Positions 34,925-42,300 of a DNA stretch of 64,000 nucleotides are shown piece after piece. Position 1 is the stretch's first letter, and each line of letters starts with the position of its first letter. Location: NCBI GenBank assembly GCA_037444825.1, contig JBBILR010000004.1, positions 62,001 through 126,000 of the forward strand, given 5' to 3'. Source of the DNA: JBFLVU01 sp037444825 (GTDB lineage Bacteria; Acidobacteriota; UBA4820; DSQY01). Below the pieces are notes generated by a model that did not search any database, was not told the DNA's origin, and worked only from the letters and a program-made list of their open reading frames with translations. Made by a program: the position numbers and the translations under genes.

Positions 34925-36403
34925 ATGGCCGAAACCGTCGACATCGCCGCCCTGGGGGGGGTGAAGGAGGGGGAACGGAAGAAGCCCCGTTCCAAGGAGC
35001 CCCGCCGGGAGATCGCCTGCCAAACCGTGGCGGAGCGGATCCGCAACTACAACGAGGTGGCCCTGGGGTACACGCCCGAGGACGCGGTCTACGAGGCCAT
35101 GCGATGCCTGGAGTGCCCCAAGCCCCGCTGCGTGGTGGCCTGCCCGGTCCACATCGACATCCCCACCTTCATCGGCCTCATCGCCCGGGGGAAGTTCGCT
35201 CAGGCCGCCGAAGACATCCGCCAGTACAACAACCTCCCCGCCGTCTGCGGGCGCGTCTGCCCCCAGGAGAACCTCTGCGAGGCCGCCTGCATCCTCAACG
35301 ACACCAACAAGGGGAACCCCATCGCCATCGGGCGTCTGGAGCGCTTCGCCGCCGACTGGCAGCTCCTCCACACCGAGCGGCGGGACGTCCACAGGCGCCC
35401 CGCCACCGGCTTCAAGGTGGCGGTTCTGGGGTCGGGCCCCGCGGGGCTCTCCTGCGCCGCCGACCTGGCCAAGATGGGCCACACGGTCCACCTCTTCGAG
35501 GCCCTCCACAAGCCCGGCGGGGTGCTCATGTACGGCATCCCCGAGTTCCGCCTCCCCAAGGCCATCGTCCAGAAGGAGGTGGAGTACGTCCGCTCCCTGG
35601 GGGTGGAGATCGAGTGCAACGTGGTGGTGGGGCGGACCATGCCGGTCCAGGAGGTGCTGGACGACTTCGACGCCGTCTTCGTCGCCACCGGCGCCGGCTA
35701 TCCGAACATGATGGGGATCCCCGGCGAGAACCTCAACGGCATCTACTCCGCCAACGAATTCCTGACCCGGGTGAACCTCATGAAGGCCTGGGGCCACCCG
35801 GAAACGGGGACCCCCATCAAAAAGCCCAGGCGGGCGGTGGTGGTGGGGGCCGGCTTCACCGCCTTCGACGTGGTCCGCATCTGCCTGCGGCTGGGGGCGG
35901 AGGAGGCCCGCATCGTCTATCGCCGGACCCGGGAGGAGATGCCGGGGCGCGGCGAGGAGATCGAGCACGCCGAGGAGGAGGGGGCCATCTTCACCCTCCT
36001 GTCGGCCCCCGTGCGCTACATCGGCGACGAGAAGGGCTTCGTGAAGGCGGTGGAGGTCCAGCGCATGGAGCTGGGCGAACCCGACGCCTCGGGCCGCCGG
36101 CGCCCCGTGCCCATCCCGGGCAGCAACTACATCCTCGAGTGCGACCTCGTGGTGGTGGCCATCGGGCAGACCCCCAACGTCCTCATCCCCTCCAGCCTCC
36201 CGGGGCTGGCCACCAAGTGGGGGTCGGTCATCAAGGTGAACCGGGAGACCTACATGACCACGGTGCCCAAGGTCTTCGCCGGCGGCGACGCCATCACCGG
36301 GGCCGCCACCGTCATCCTGGCCACCCGCGCCGGCCGCGAGGCGGCGAGGTCCATCGACGCCTACGTGCGGGACCCGTTCCGCACCTGGCAGCCGCCCGTC
36401 TGA
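34925..36403 (+). CDS. nfnB: NfnB/GltD-like NAD(P)-dependent oxidoreductase subunit
   Basis: A 492-residue flavoprotein of the glutamate-synthase small-subunit family. Two cysteine clusters near the N-terminus, CLECPKPRCVVACPVHID and CGRVCPQENLCEAACI, bind 4Fe-4S centres; VAVLGSGPAGLSCAADL binds FAD; VVVGAGFTAFDVVRICL is the NADPH domain, in which the usual GGGNVAMD is replaced by GAGFTAFD. It follows nfnA by 10 bp. GltD of glutamate synthase is the alternative, but the large GltB synthase body is absent here. Confidence 0.93.
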   Translation: MAETVDIAALGGVKEGERKKPRSKEPRREIACQTVAERIRNYNEVALGYTPEDAVYEAMRCLECPKPRCVVACPVHIDIPTFIGLIARGKFAQAAEDIRQYNNLPAVCGRVCPQENLCEAACILNDTNKGNPIAIGRLERFAADWQLLHTERRDVHRRPATGFKVAVLGSGPAGLSCAADLAKMGHTVHLFEALHKPGGVLMYGIPEFRLPKAIVQKEVEYVRSLGVEIECNVVVGRTMPVQEVLDDFDAVFVATGAGYPNMMGIPGENLNGIYSANEFLTRVNLMKAWGHPETGTPIKKPRRAVVVGAGFTAFDVVRICLRLGAEEARIVYRRTREEMPGRGEEIEHAEEEGAIFTLLSAPVRYIGDEKGFVKAVEVQRMELGEPDASGRRRPVPIPGSNYILECDLVVVAIGQTPNVLIPSSLPGLATKWGSVIKVNRETYMTTVPKVFAGGDAITGAATVILATRAGREAARSIDAYVRDPFRTWQPPV

Positions 36404-36422
36404 GGCAGGGAAGGGGGAGACC

Positions 36423-37208
36423 ATGTCCGTACGCGAAACCTTCGCCGCCTACCTGAACAGCCCCTTCGCCGAGAACCTGGCCAAGGACTTCGAGGGCGCC
36501 CGGACCGCCCTGGCCGGCGGTCTCGAGGGGGCCGCCTCCCTCCAGGAGGTGCTGGAAGCCATCGCCCCCGAGAGCAACCACCCCGCCTTCGCCAAGAAAG
36601 CCGGCCTCTTCCTCTCCGCCGCCTTCCCGCTCCTGAAGGCCGATCAAACGGTGGACCTTGCGGTCCTCCCGGAGGTGCGCCTCGTGGGCCTGGGAACGGG
36701 GCTGAGCCGCTTCGACCTCCACGTCCGCGGCGATCTGGGGGACTACGCCGGGGCTTACATGGAGTCGGGCACCCTCACCGTGGAGGGGAACGTGGCCGAC
36801 TACGCCGGCCTCGGCATGAGGGGCGGCGAGCTCATCGTGAAGGGCCTCGCCGAGAACCACCTCGGGCACTCCATGACGGGCGGGCGAATCCTGGTGGAAA
36901 AGAACTGTCACGACTTCGCCGGCAACCGGATGGTGGGGGGAACCCTGGTGATCCGGGGCAACGCCGGGTACTCCACCGGCTACCGCATGGTGGGGGGCTC
37001 CATCGAGGTGCGGGACCTCACCTGGGACCTCTGCGGGGAGGAGATGGTGGGCGGGCGCATCCAGGTGGGGGGGCACCTGGGGCGGGACCTGGGCTTCTCC
37101 ATGGCCGGAGGCGAACTGCTCATCAGCGAAACCCACAAGGACCGGCCCCGGGTGAAGGCCCAGGGGGGGCGCCTCACCGTCGTCGCCAAGGGGAAGAAGG
37201 CCTCCTGA
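36423..37208 (+). CDS. GXGXG beta-helix protein (GltB C-terminal / FwdC-like)
   Basis: A 261-residue protein. Residues about 1-90 are helical and unrecognised; from about 100 the sequence is a right-handed beta-helix of repeating G-x-x-x-G-x-x-M-x-G-G turns (YAGLGMRGGELIVKG, HSMTGGRILVE, NRMVGGTLVIRG, YRMVGGSIEVRD, FSMAGGELLIS). This is the GXGXG domain of glutamate synthase GltB and formylmethanofuran dehydrogenase subunit C. It stands alone without those catalytic parts, 19 bp after nfnB, so it probably scaffolds the Nfn-like pair. Function unproven. Confidence 0.88.
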   Translation: MSVRETFAAYLNSPFAENLAKDFEGARTALAGGLEGAASLQEVLEAIAPESNHPAFAKKAGLFLSAAFPLLKADQTVDLAVLPEVRLVGLGTGLSRFDLHVRGDLGDYAGAYMESGTLTVEGNVADYAGLGMRGGELIVKGLAENHLGHSMTGGRILVEKNCHDFAGNRMVGGTLVIRGNAGYSTGYRMVGGSIEVRDLTWDLCGEEMVGGRIQVGGHLGRDLGFSMAGGELLISETHKDRPRVKAQGGRLTVVAKGKKAS

Positions 37209-37226
37209 CGCCGTTCCCGCGCCGCC

Positions 37227-37784
37227 TCACCGGAAGGTGACGGCGTAAACGCAGGTCCGGTCCGGCCCCGCCGCCTCCGCCCGGCAGAGGGGGTGGGTCA
37301 CCACCGGGTCCCGGGCCCCCGTGATCCGCAACCCTTCGTAGATGTACCCCACGCCGGTGGAGCACTCCATCCGGCTCGCCTGGGGAACGTCGGTGTTGTC
37401 GATATGCACTTCGAAACGGCCGGGGGCCTTCTCCACCACCCGGCTCTTCTCGGCGAAGGCGTTCTTCCACGATTCCCCGTCGGCGTACCAGGGCCTCTCC
37501 GGCCTCGTCGTCGGCGGAGAGCTTCTGGCCCCCCCCTCCCCTTCCCACCCGTACCCCCGGAGGGGGCAACCCCTTTCCTCCAGGGGGGAGGCGGTGAGGC
37601 CCAAGAGGGGTCGGCGCCGGTGCCGGCCGGCGAGCCAGGCGAGGAGCCCGGCGGCGGGTCGGCGGTGCAGCAGGGCCGGCCAGGCTTCCACCGAGAGTAC
37701 TTGCGGGACGAAGGGGGCCACGGCGTCCCCCAGGGCCGGGGAAAACGACACGCCGTCAAGCAAGAGGCCGAGAACCGGTTTCAC
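37227..37784 (-). CDS. hypothetical protein, possibly V4R/heme-NO-binding-like
   Basis: A 185-residue protein (GTG 37784 with GGAGG four bases upstream; ATG 37796 is the alternative). The N-terminus (MKPVLGLLLDGVSFSPALGD) is unremarkable. The C-terminal half, SWKNAFAEKSRVVEKAPGRF, then YIYEGLRITGARDPVVTHPLC and CVYAVTF, resembles the last strands of V4R/DUF2378-type domains, which often end in a paired Cys and beta strand. I am not certain of this. It is convergent with the GXGXG gene and has its own promoter. Confidence 0.6.
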   Translation of the reverse strand: MKPVLGLLLDGVSFSPALGDAVAPFVPQVLSVEAWPALLHRRPAAGLLAWLAGRHRRRPLLGLTASPLEERGCPLRGYGWEGEGGARSSPPTTRPERPWYADGESWKNAFAEKSRVVEKAPGRFEVHIDNTDVPQASRMECSTGVGYIYEGLRITGARDPVVTHPLCRAEAAGPDRTCVYAVTFR

Positions 37785-37816
37785 CGACCCTCCCATTCCG
37801 GTGTGGCTCGATTTTC

Positions 37817-37846
37817 AAGATAGGGTGCCGAAAAGCCGCGGGTCAA
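37817..37846 (-). promoter_or_regulatory. sigma70-type promoter of the hypothetical gene at 37784
   Basis: Minus-strand TTGACC (37846-37841) and TATCTT (37822-37817) are 18 bp apart. The chosen start codon lies 32 bp downstream. Confidence 0.6.
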
Positions 37847-37889
37847 GACGCCCGCCCCGGACGGTCCTCCCCTCCGGCATCTGCCCCAC

Positions 37890-37918
37890 TTGGCACGGGA
37901 CCGGCCTTCGCGTAGACT
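37890..37918 (+). promoter_or_regulatory. sigma70-type promoter of dgt
   Basis: TTGGCA (37890-37895) and TAGACT (37913-37918) are 17 bp apart. The first ATG is only 9 bp beyond, so transcription would begin within a few bases of the start codon or inside the GGAGG at 37923-37927. Confidence 0.65.
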
Positions 37919-37927
37919 CGCCGGAGG

Positions 37928-39241
37928 ATGGCCATGGACCCCGAAGCCCTTTCCTGCTCCCCCGCGTGCGGGCCCCGAAACGCGCTCCTCGCCCCCTGGG
38001 CGACGCCCTGCGCTCCGGAGGTTCCCCACGAGTACCCCCACCGCCACCCGGCCCACCGGACCTTCTTCCAGCAGGACCGGGACCGCCTCCTCCACTCGGA
38101 GGCCTTCCGCCGCCTCGGCTACAAGACCCAGGTCTTCGTCGTCCACGAGGGGGACTTCTACCGGACCCGCCTCACCCACACCCTGGAGGTGGCCCAGGTC
38201 TCCCGGGGCCTCGCCTGCGCGCTGGGGGCCAACGAGGACCTCTGCGAGGCGGTGGCCTACGCCCACGACCTCGGCCACCCCCCCTTCGGCCACCGGGGGG
38301 AGGACGCCCTGGACCACCTCTTCGCGGACCTCCTGGAGCGGCGGCTGGGGGTGAAGCGCCCGGCGGGGCGGCGGGCCTTCGAGCAGAACTTCCAGTCCTA
38401 CCGCATCGTGAGCCGCCTGGAGAAGCGGTACGCCGCCTTCCCCGGACTCAACCTCAGCGTCCCCGCCCTCCACGCCGTGCTCAAGCATCACACGGCCTTC
38501 GACGCGCCGGCCCTGCCCTACCCCCTGGAACTCTCCGACCAGGCCGAGGCGGAGCGCATCCGGAGGACCTACCTCCTCTCCCCCGGCTGTTCCGCCGAGG
38601 CGCAGATCGTGAACGCCGCCGACCAGATCGCCTGGGTGACCCACGACCTGGAGGACGCCCTCCGGGTTCGCTTTCTCAAGGTGGAGGAGCTCCGGGCCCT
38701 GAAAAACCCCCTGCTGGAGGCCGCCTGGGAGCGCGCCCACGGCGGGGCGCCGGACTGGGAGCGGGACCCCATCCTCTGGGCCCGTCTCCTCATCCGGAAC
38801 ATGATCGACCTCCTCATCGGCGACGTCATCTCCCATTCGACGCCGCATCTGGCGGCCTTCTCCTCGCCGGCGGAGGTGATGGCGGACCCGATGCCGGCGG
38901 TGGACTTCTCCCCCGGAATGGCGGGGGCGGTGAAGGCCGTGCGGGAGATGCTCTTCGCGAGGGTCTACACCCACCCCGTGGTGGAGCGGATGTCGGCCAA
39001 GGCCGCCGCCATCCTCGAACGCCTCTTTTGCAGCCTGACGAAGGACCTGTTGGAGCCGGGCTCCTTCTCCATCCGCCTCCTGCCCCTCTCCACGCGGGCC
39101 CGGGTGGAGGAGGCGAAGGGGGAGATCGCCAAGTACGGGGTGGTGGTGGACTTCCTGGCGGGGATGACCGACCGCTTCGCCGAGGAGTTCTACCGGGTCC
39201 TCTACGAGCCGGAGGAACGGGGGATCACGTCCCTCTATTGA
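37928..39241 (+). CDS. dgt: deoxyguanosinetriphosphate triphosphohydrolase-like protein
   Basis: A 437-residue HD-domain enzyme that hydrolyses dNTPs to deoxynucleoside and triphosphate. The metal His-Asp set is visible in RLTHTLEVAQVSRGLACALG and AYAHDLGHPPFGHRGED, with KHHTAFD later and QIVNAADQIAWVTHDLEDA. A second ATG at 37934 would use the GGAGG at 37923-37927. The first 30 residues (Pro/Cys-rich) are not part of the fold. Substrate range (dGTP versus all dNTPs) cannot be told. Confidence 0.94.
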   Translation: MAMDPEALSCSPACGPRNALLAPWATPCAPEVPHEYPHRHPAHRTFFQQDRDRLLHSEAFRRLGYKTQVFVVHEGDFYRTRLTHTLEVAQVSRGLACALGANEDLCEAVAYAHDLGHPPFGHRGEDALDHLFADLLERRLGVKRPAGRRAFEQNFQSYRIVSRLEKRYAAFPGLNLSVPALHAVLKHHTAFDAPALPYPLELSDQAEAERIRRTYLLSPGCSAEAQIVNAADQIAWVTHDLEDALRVRFLKVEELRALKNPLLEAAWERAHGGAPDWERDPILWARLLIRNMIDLLIGDVISHSTPHLAAFSSPAEVMADPMPAVDFSPGMAGAVKAVREMLFARVYTHPVVERMSAKAAAILERLFCSLTKDLLEPGSFSIRLLPLSTRARVEEAKGEIAKYGVVVDFLAGMTDRFAEEFYRVLYEPEERGITSLY

Positions 39242-39258
39242 CGGGAGGGCGCCGGGGC

Positions 39259-39287
39259 TTGCCCCCTCCCGGCGGCCAAGGTACAGT
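39259..39287 (+). promoter_or_regulatory. sigma70-type promoter of the chalcone-isomerase-like gene
   Basis: TTGCCC (39259-39264) and TACAGT (39282-39287) are 17 bp apart, with the start codon 27 bp downstream after an AAGGAGG site. Confidence 0.55.
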
Positions 39288-39314
39288 GGGGACAGGTCAG
39301 CGAAGGAGGATGCC

Positions 39315-39881
39315 ATGCGGAAATGGGTGGTGGGACTTCTGGCGGTGGCGGTTCTCGTGGCCGCGGCGGCGGCGGAACTGGAGGGGGTGAGCCTTCCCAA
39401 CACGGTGACGGCGGGCGGGGCGACCCTGCACCTCAACGGCATGGGCGTCCGCGTGAAGAAGGTGGCCTTCATCGGCGTGAAGGTCTACGTGGCCGGCCTG
39501 TACCTCGCCGAGAAGTCCTCCGATCCGGCCAAGATCCTGGCGGCGGACGCCCCCCGCCAGCTGGTCATGCACTTCCTCTACAAGGAGGTGGGGAAGGCCA
39601 AGCTGGTGGAGGCTTGGAACGAGGGCTTCGAGAAGAACACCGGGGACAAGGCCGGCGCGCTGAAGGCCCGCATCGAGAAGTTCAACGGCTTCTGGTCCGA
39701 CATGAAGAGCGGGGACCGGGCCGTCCTCACGTACATCCCCGGGACGGGGGTGGAGGTGGAGATCAAGGGCCAGAAGGTGGGGACCATCGAGGGCAAGGAC
39801 TTCGCCGACGCCCTCTTCTCCATCTGGCTGGGGCCCAACCCGCCCAACGAGGACCTCAAGAACGGCCTTCTGGGCAAGTAA
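39315..39881 (+). CDS. exported chalcone-isomerase-like domain protein
   Basis: A 188-residue protein with a signal peptide (MRKWVVGLLAVAVLVAAAAA) and then the chalcone-isomerase-like fold, recognisable from VRVKKVAFIGVKVYVAGLYL near residue 50 and the C-terminal YIPGTGVEVEIKGQKVGTIEG with FADALFSIWLG. Bacterial members of this family are periplasmic; most have no known substrate and are not expected to make flavonoids. It is a single-gene unit with promoter and terminator. Confidence 0.9.
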   Translation: MRKWVVGLLAVAVLVAAAAAELEGVSLPNTVTAGGATLHLNGMGVRVKKVAFIGVKVYVAGLYLAEKSSDPAKILAADAPRQLVMHFLYKEVGKAKLVEAWNEGFEKNTGDKAGALKARIEKFNGFWSDMKSGDRAVLTYIPGTGVEVEIKGQKVGTIEGKDFADALFSIWLGPNPPNEDLKNGLLGK

Positions 39882-39903
39882 GGGTCGGCCGGCGGGGCTT
39901 CCC

Positions 39904-39933
39904 AGGCGGGCGGGGTCTTCCCGCCCGCCTTTT
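39904..39933 (+). terminator. intrinsic terminator
   Basis: A perfect 11-bp GC stem (39904-39914 with 39920-39930, loop of 5) is followed by TTTT. It may limit read-through into the convergent gene at 39947. Confidence 0.88.
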
Positions 39934-39946
39934 GCTGGGCGCGGGA

Positions 39947-40660
39947 TCAGTCCAGCTCCACGGGGTCCCAGACCATGGGACGGAGGGGGGCCGAAAGGTC
40001 CGAGCCCGTCTTGGGCCCCGGTTGCGTCCAGAGGGAGGCGAGGAGAGGGTGGCGCAGGGCGAAGGTCCCCCCCTCCCGCCGGGCCAGCGCCGCGTCCTCC
40101 ATCCAGGAGAGGTAGGACCGGGCGGCCCCGGCGCTGACGCCGAGCCCCTTCGCCACCTCCGGCGCCTTGTGGGGGCGGAGGGCCAGGAGGGCGCCGGTCC
40201 GGAGCAAGGCCACGCCCCCCCGCGCGGCCCCGAGGCCCGTCCGCCACTCCAGCTCCAGATGAAGCCGAATCAGGGGGCTGCCCGGGGGCAAGCGGGCGTA
40301 GAGGGGGGGCACGGAGCCGTCCGGGGGGAGGTCGTCCCACTCCGGAGCGGCCCCCGCCCGCGTCAAGGCCTCCTGGAGGGCCCGGGCCGGTCGGGGGAAG
40401 CGGCACTCCAAGACGAGGCCGTGGCGGCGGGCGAAGCGGGCGAGGTCGTCGAAGAGGGATCCCGCGGCGCGGCTCCGGGCCCATCCGAGGAGCACTTCGG
40501 CGTTCCGGAGGACGAGCCCCGGCTCGGACCCGGCGAAATCCGGCAACGGTTCCCACAGCAGGTCCCGCACCGGCCAGCCGCAGGGGGGAAAGAAGGGGTA
40601 GCCGTAGTCCCGGCGGCGCAGGAGGCACCGGCGGACAGGTGGGAGGGCGTCTCGGTTCAT
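39947..40660 (-). CDS. hypothetical protein with C-terminal winged-helix-like domain
   Basis: A 237-residue protein. The first half is unrecognised (DYGYPFFPPCGWPVRDLLWE). From about residue 150 it reads LLRTGALLALRPHKAPEVAK and GLGVSAGAARSYLSWMEDAA, then a beta-wing-like REGGTFALRHPLL, which fits a helix-turn-helix with a wing (MarR/ArsR-like). It may be a transcriptional regulator or a nucleotidyltransferase-linked toxin-type protein; I cannot decide. The -10 box sits 6 bp from the ATG, so the mRNA is probably leaderless. Confidence 0.7.
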   Translation of the reverse strand: MNRDALPPVRRCLLRRRDYGYPFFPPCGWPVRDLLWEPLPDFAGSEPGLVLRNAEVLLGWARSRAAGSLFDDLARFARRHGLVLECRFPRPARALQEALTRAGAAPEWDDLPPDGSVPPLYARLPPGSPLIRLHLELEWRTGLGAARGGVALLRTGALLALRPHKAPEVAKGLGVSAGAARSYLSWMEDAALARREGGTFALRHPLLASLWTQPGPKTGSDLSAPLRPMVWDPVELD

Positions 40661-40666
40661 GGGGTC

Positions 40667-40695
40667 ACCCTAGGCCCCGTTCAACCAAATGTCAA
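40667..40695 (-). promoter_or_regulatory. sigma70-type promoter next to a start codon (leaderless)
   Basis: Minus-strand TTGACA (40695-40690) and TAGGGT (40672-40667) are 17 bp apart. Only 6 bp separate the -10 box from the ATG at 40660, so transcription should start at or next to the A of ATG. Confidence 0.7.
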
Positions 40696-40753
40696 GTGAC
40701 AAAGCCTGGGCGCCCTGTCCGCCGGGGTGGTATCCTCGTCGGGGAGGCGGGCC

Positions 40754-41545
40754 ATGCGGGTGACCTTTCTGGGCACGGGCACGTCGGTGGGCGTCCCCAT
40801 CCTCACCTGCCGGTGCGCCGTCTGCTCCTCCGGGAACCCGAAAAACCGGCGGCTCCGGCAGTCCATCTGGGTGGAAGGGGGACCCCTCTCGGTGGTGGTG
40901 GACCCGGGGACGGACTTTCGGGAGCAGGCCCTCCGTGCGGGCATCGCCCGGCTGGACGCCGTCCTTCTCACCCATCCCCACGCCGACCACATCTTCGGCC
41001 TCGACGACACCCGGGTCTTCTCCTTCCGGCAGAAGGCCCCCATCCCCGTCTACGGCTCCCCCCACACCCTGGAGGGGGTCCGGAGGACCTTCTGGTACGC
41101 CTTCGCCGACCTTCCGGAGGGAGGCGGACGCCCTCGGCTGGAGTTGAGAACCCTCGAGGGGCCCCTGGACCTCGGCGGGCTCCGCGTCCTCCCCCTCCCC
41201 GGGGACCACGGGTCCATGCCGGTGACGGTCTTCCGCTTCGGCCCCTTCGCCTACGCCACCGACCTCAAGCGCGTGCCCGAGGAGACCGTGGGGGCGCTGC
41301 GGGGGGTTCACACGCTGGCCATCGACGCCCTCCGTTTCGAACCCGAACACCCCACCCACATGACCGTCCGGGAGGCCCTGGAGACGGCGGAGCGGATCGG
41401 GCCCCGGCGGGTTTTTCTGATCCACATGGGCCACGAACTCAGCCACGAAGACCTCTCCCGTTCCCTGCCCTCCGGGGTGGAGCCGGCCTGGGACGGGCTG
41501 GTCCTCGATTTCGACGGGGAGGCCGTCCGAATGGAGGTCGAATGA
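40754..41545 (+). CDS. MBL-fold metallo-hydrolase, PhnP-like
   Basis: A 263-residue metallo-beta-lactamase-fold phosphodiesterase. It starts MRVTFLGTGTSVGVP, has Cys residues CRCAVCSS that bind a structural zinc in PhnP relatives, and the metal motif LLTHPHADHIFGLDD. Later His residues are in LPGDHGSMPV and LIHMGHELSHED. PhnP-type enzymes cleave cyclic ribose phosphates; other members are RNases. GGGGAGGCGGGCC precedes the ATG. Its stop overlaps the SDR start. Confidence 0.9.
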   Translation: MRVTFLGTGTSVGVPILTCRCAVCSSGNPKNRRLRQSIWVEGGPLSVVVDPGTDFREQALRAGIARLDAVLLTHPHADHIFGLDDTRVFSFRQKAPIPVYGSPHTLEGVRRTFWYAFADLPEGGGRPRLELRTLEGPLDLGGLRVLPLPGDHGSMPVTVFRFGPFAYATDLKRVPEETVGALRGVHTLAIDALRFEPEHPTHMTVREALETAERIGPRRVFLIHMGHELSHEDLSRSLPSGVEPAWDGLVLDFDGEAVRMEVE

Positions 41546-42300
41546 CATCTGTTTGCGTGTACCCCGATCTCGAAGGGAAACGGGTGCTGGTGACGGGGGC
41601 CTCCTCCGGCATCGGGCTCGCCTGTGCCGAGGCCTTCCTCGGACAGGGCTCCCGGGTGGTCCTGCACTACCGCAACGGCCGCGGGGCGGCGGAGCGCGCG
41701 GCGGCCGCCTTCCCCGGCCGCGCCTTCGCCGCCGGAGCGGACCTGGCCACGGAGGAGGGGTGCGTGGCCCTGGTGAAGGAGGCGGCGGAGCTCCTCCACG
41801 GCCTGGACGTCCTCGTCCATTCGGCGGGGATCTGGACCCCGGGGCCCATCCGGGAGCTGAGCCGGGAGACCCTGGAGACCATGTTCCGCACCAACGCCTT
41901 CTCTTCCTACTACTTGGCCAGGGAGTGCGCGCGGATCCTGGAGAGGGGGAGCCTGATTTTTATCGGTTCCACCGCCGGGCAGCGGGGGGAGCCGGGCCAC
42001 AGCCACTACGCCGGCAGCAAGGGGGCGGTCCAGTCCCTGGTGATGAGCCTGGCCCAGGAGCTGGCCCCCGCCATCCGGGTGAACCTCGTCTCCCCCGGCT
42101 GGGTGAGGACCCCCATGAGCGGGGAGGCCCTCGCCGCCCGGGAGCGGGCCATCGTCTCCGTGGTTCCCCTCCGGCGGGTGGCCGAGGCGGAGGACGTGGC
42201 GGCGGCGGTCCTCTTCCTCGCCTCCGACGCCTCGCGCCACTTCACCGGCGCCGACCTCTGCTGCTCCGGCGGGGCGCTCCTTCCCATGCCCCGGGGCTAG
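41542..42300 (+). CDS. SDR-family oxidoreductase
   Basis: A 252-residue short-chain dehydrogenase. It has the NAD(P) motif VLVTGASSGIGLACA, the NSYK catalytic set (HSAGIW, FIGSTAGQ, SHYAGSKGA), and a C-terminal ASDASRHFTGADLCCSGGAL similar to FabG-like ketoreductases. It is co-translated with the MBL gene (ATGA). Substrate unknown. Its TAG stop is part of a CTAG shared with the convergent sulfatase gene. Confidence 0.93.
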   Translation: MTSVCVYPDLEGKRVLVTGASSGIGLACAEAFLGQGSRVVLHYRNGRGAAERAAAAFPGRAFAAGADLATEEGCVALVKEAAELLHGLDVLVHSAGIWTPGPIRELSRETLETMFRTNAFSSYYLARECARILERGSLIFIGSTAGQRGEPGHSHYAGSKGAVQSLVMSLAQELAPAIRVNLVSPGWVRTPMSGEALAARERAIVSVVPLRRVAEAEDVAAAVLFLASDASRHFTGADLCCSGGALLPMPRG

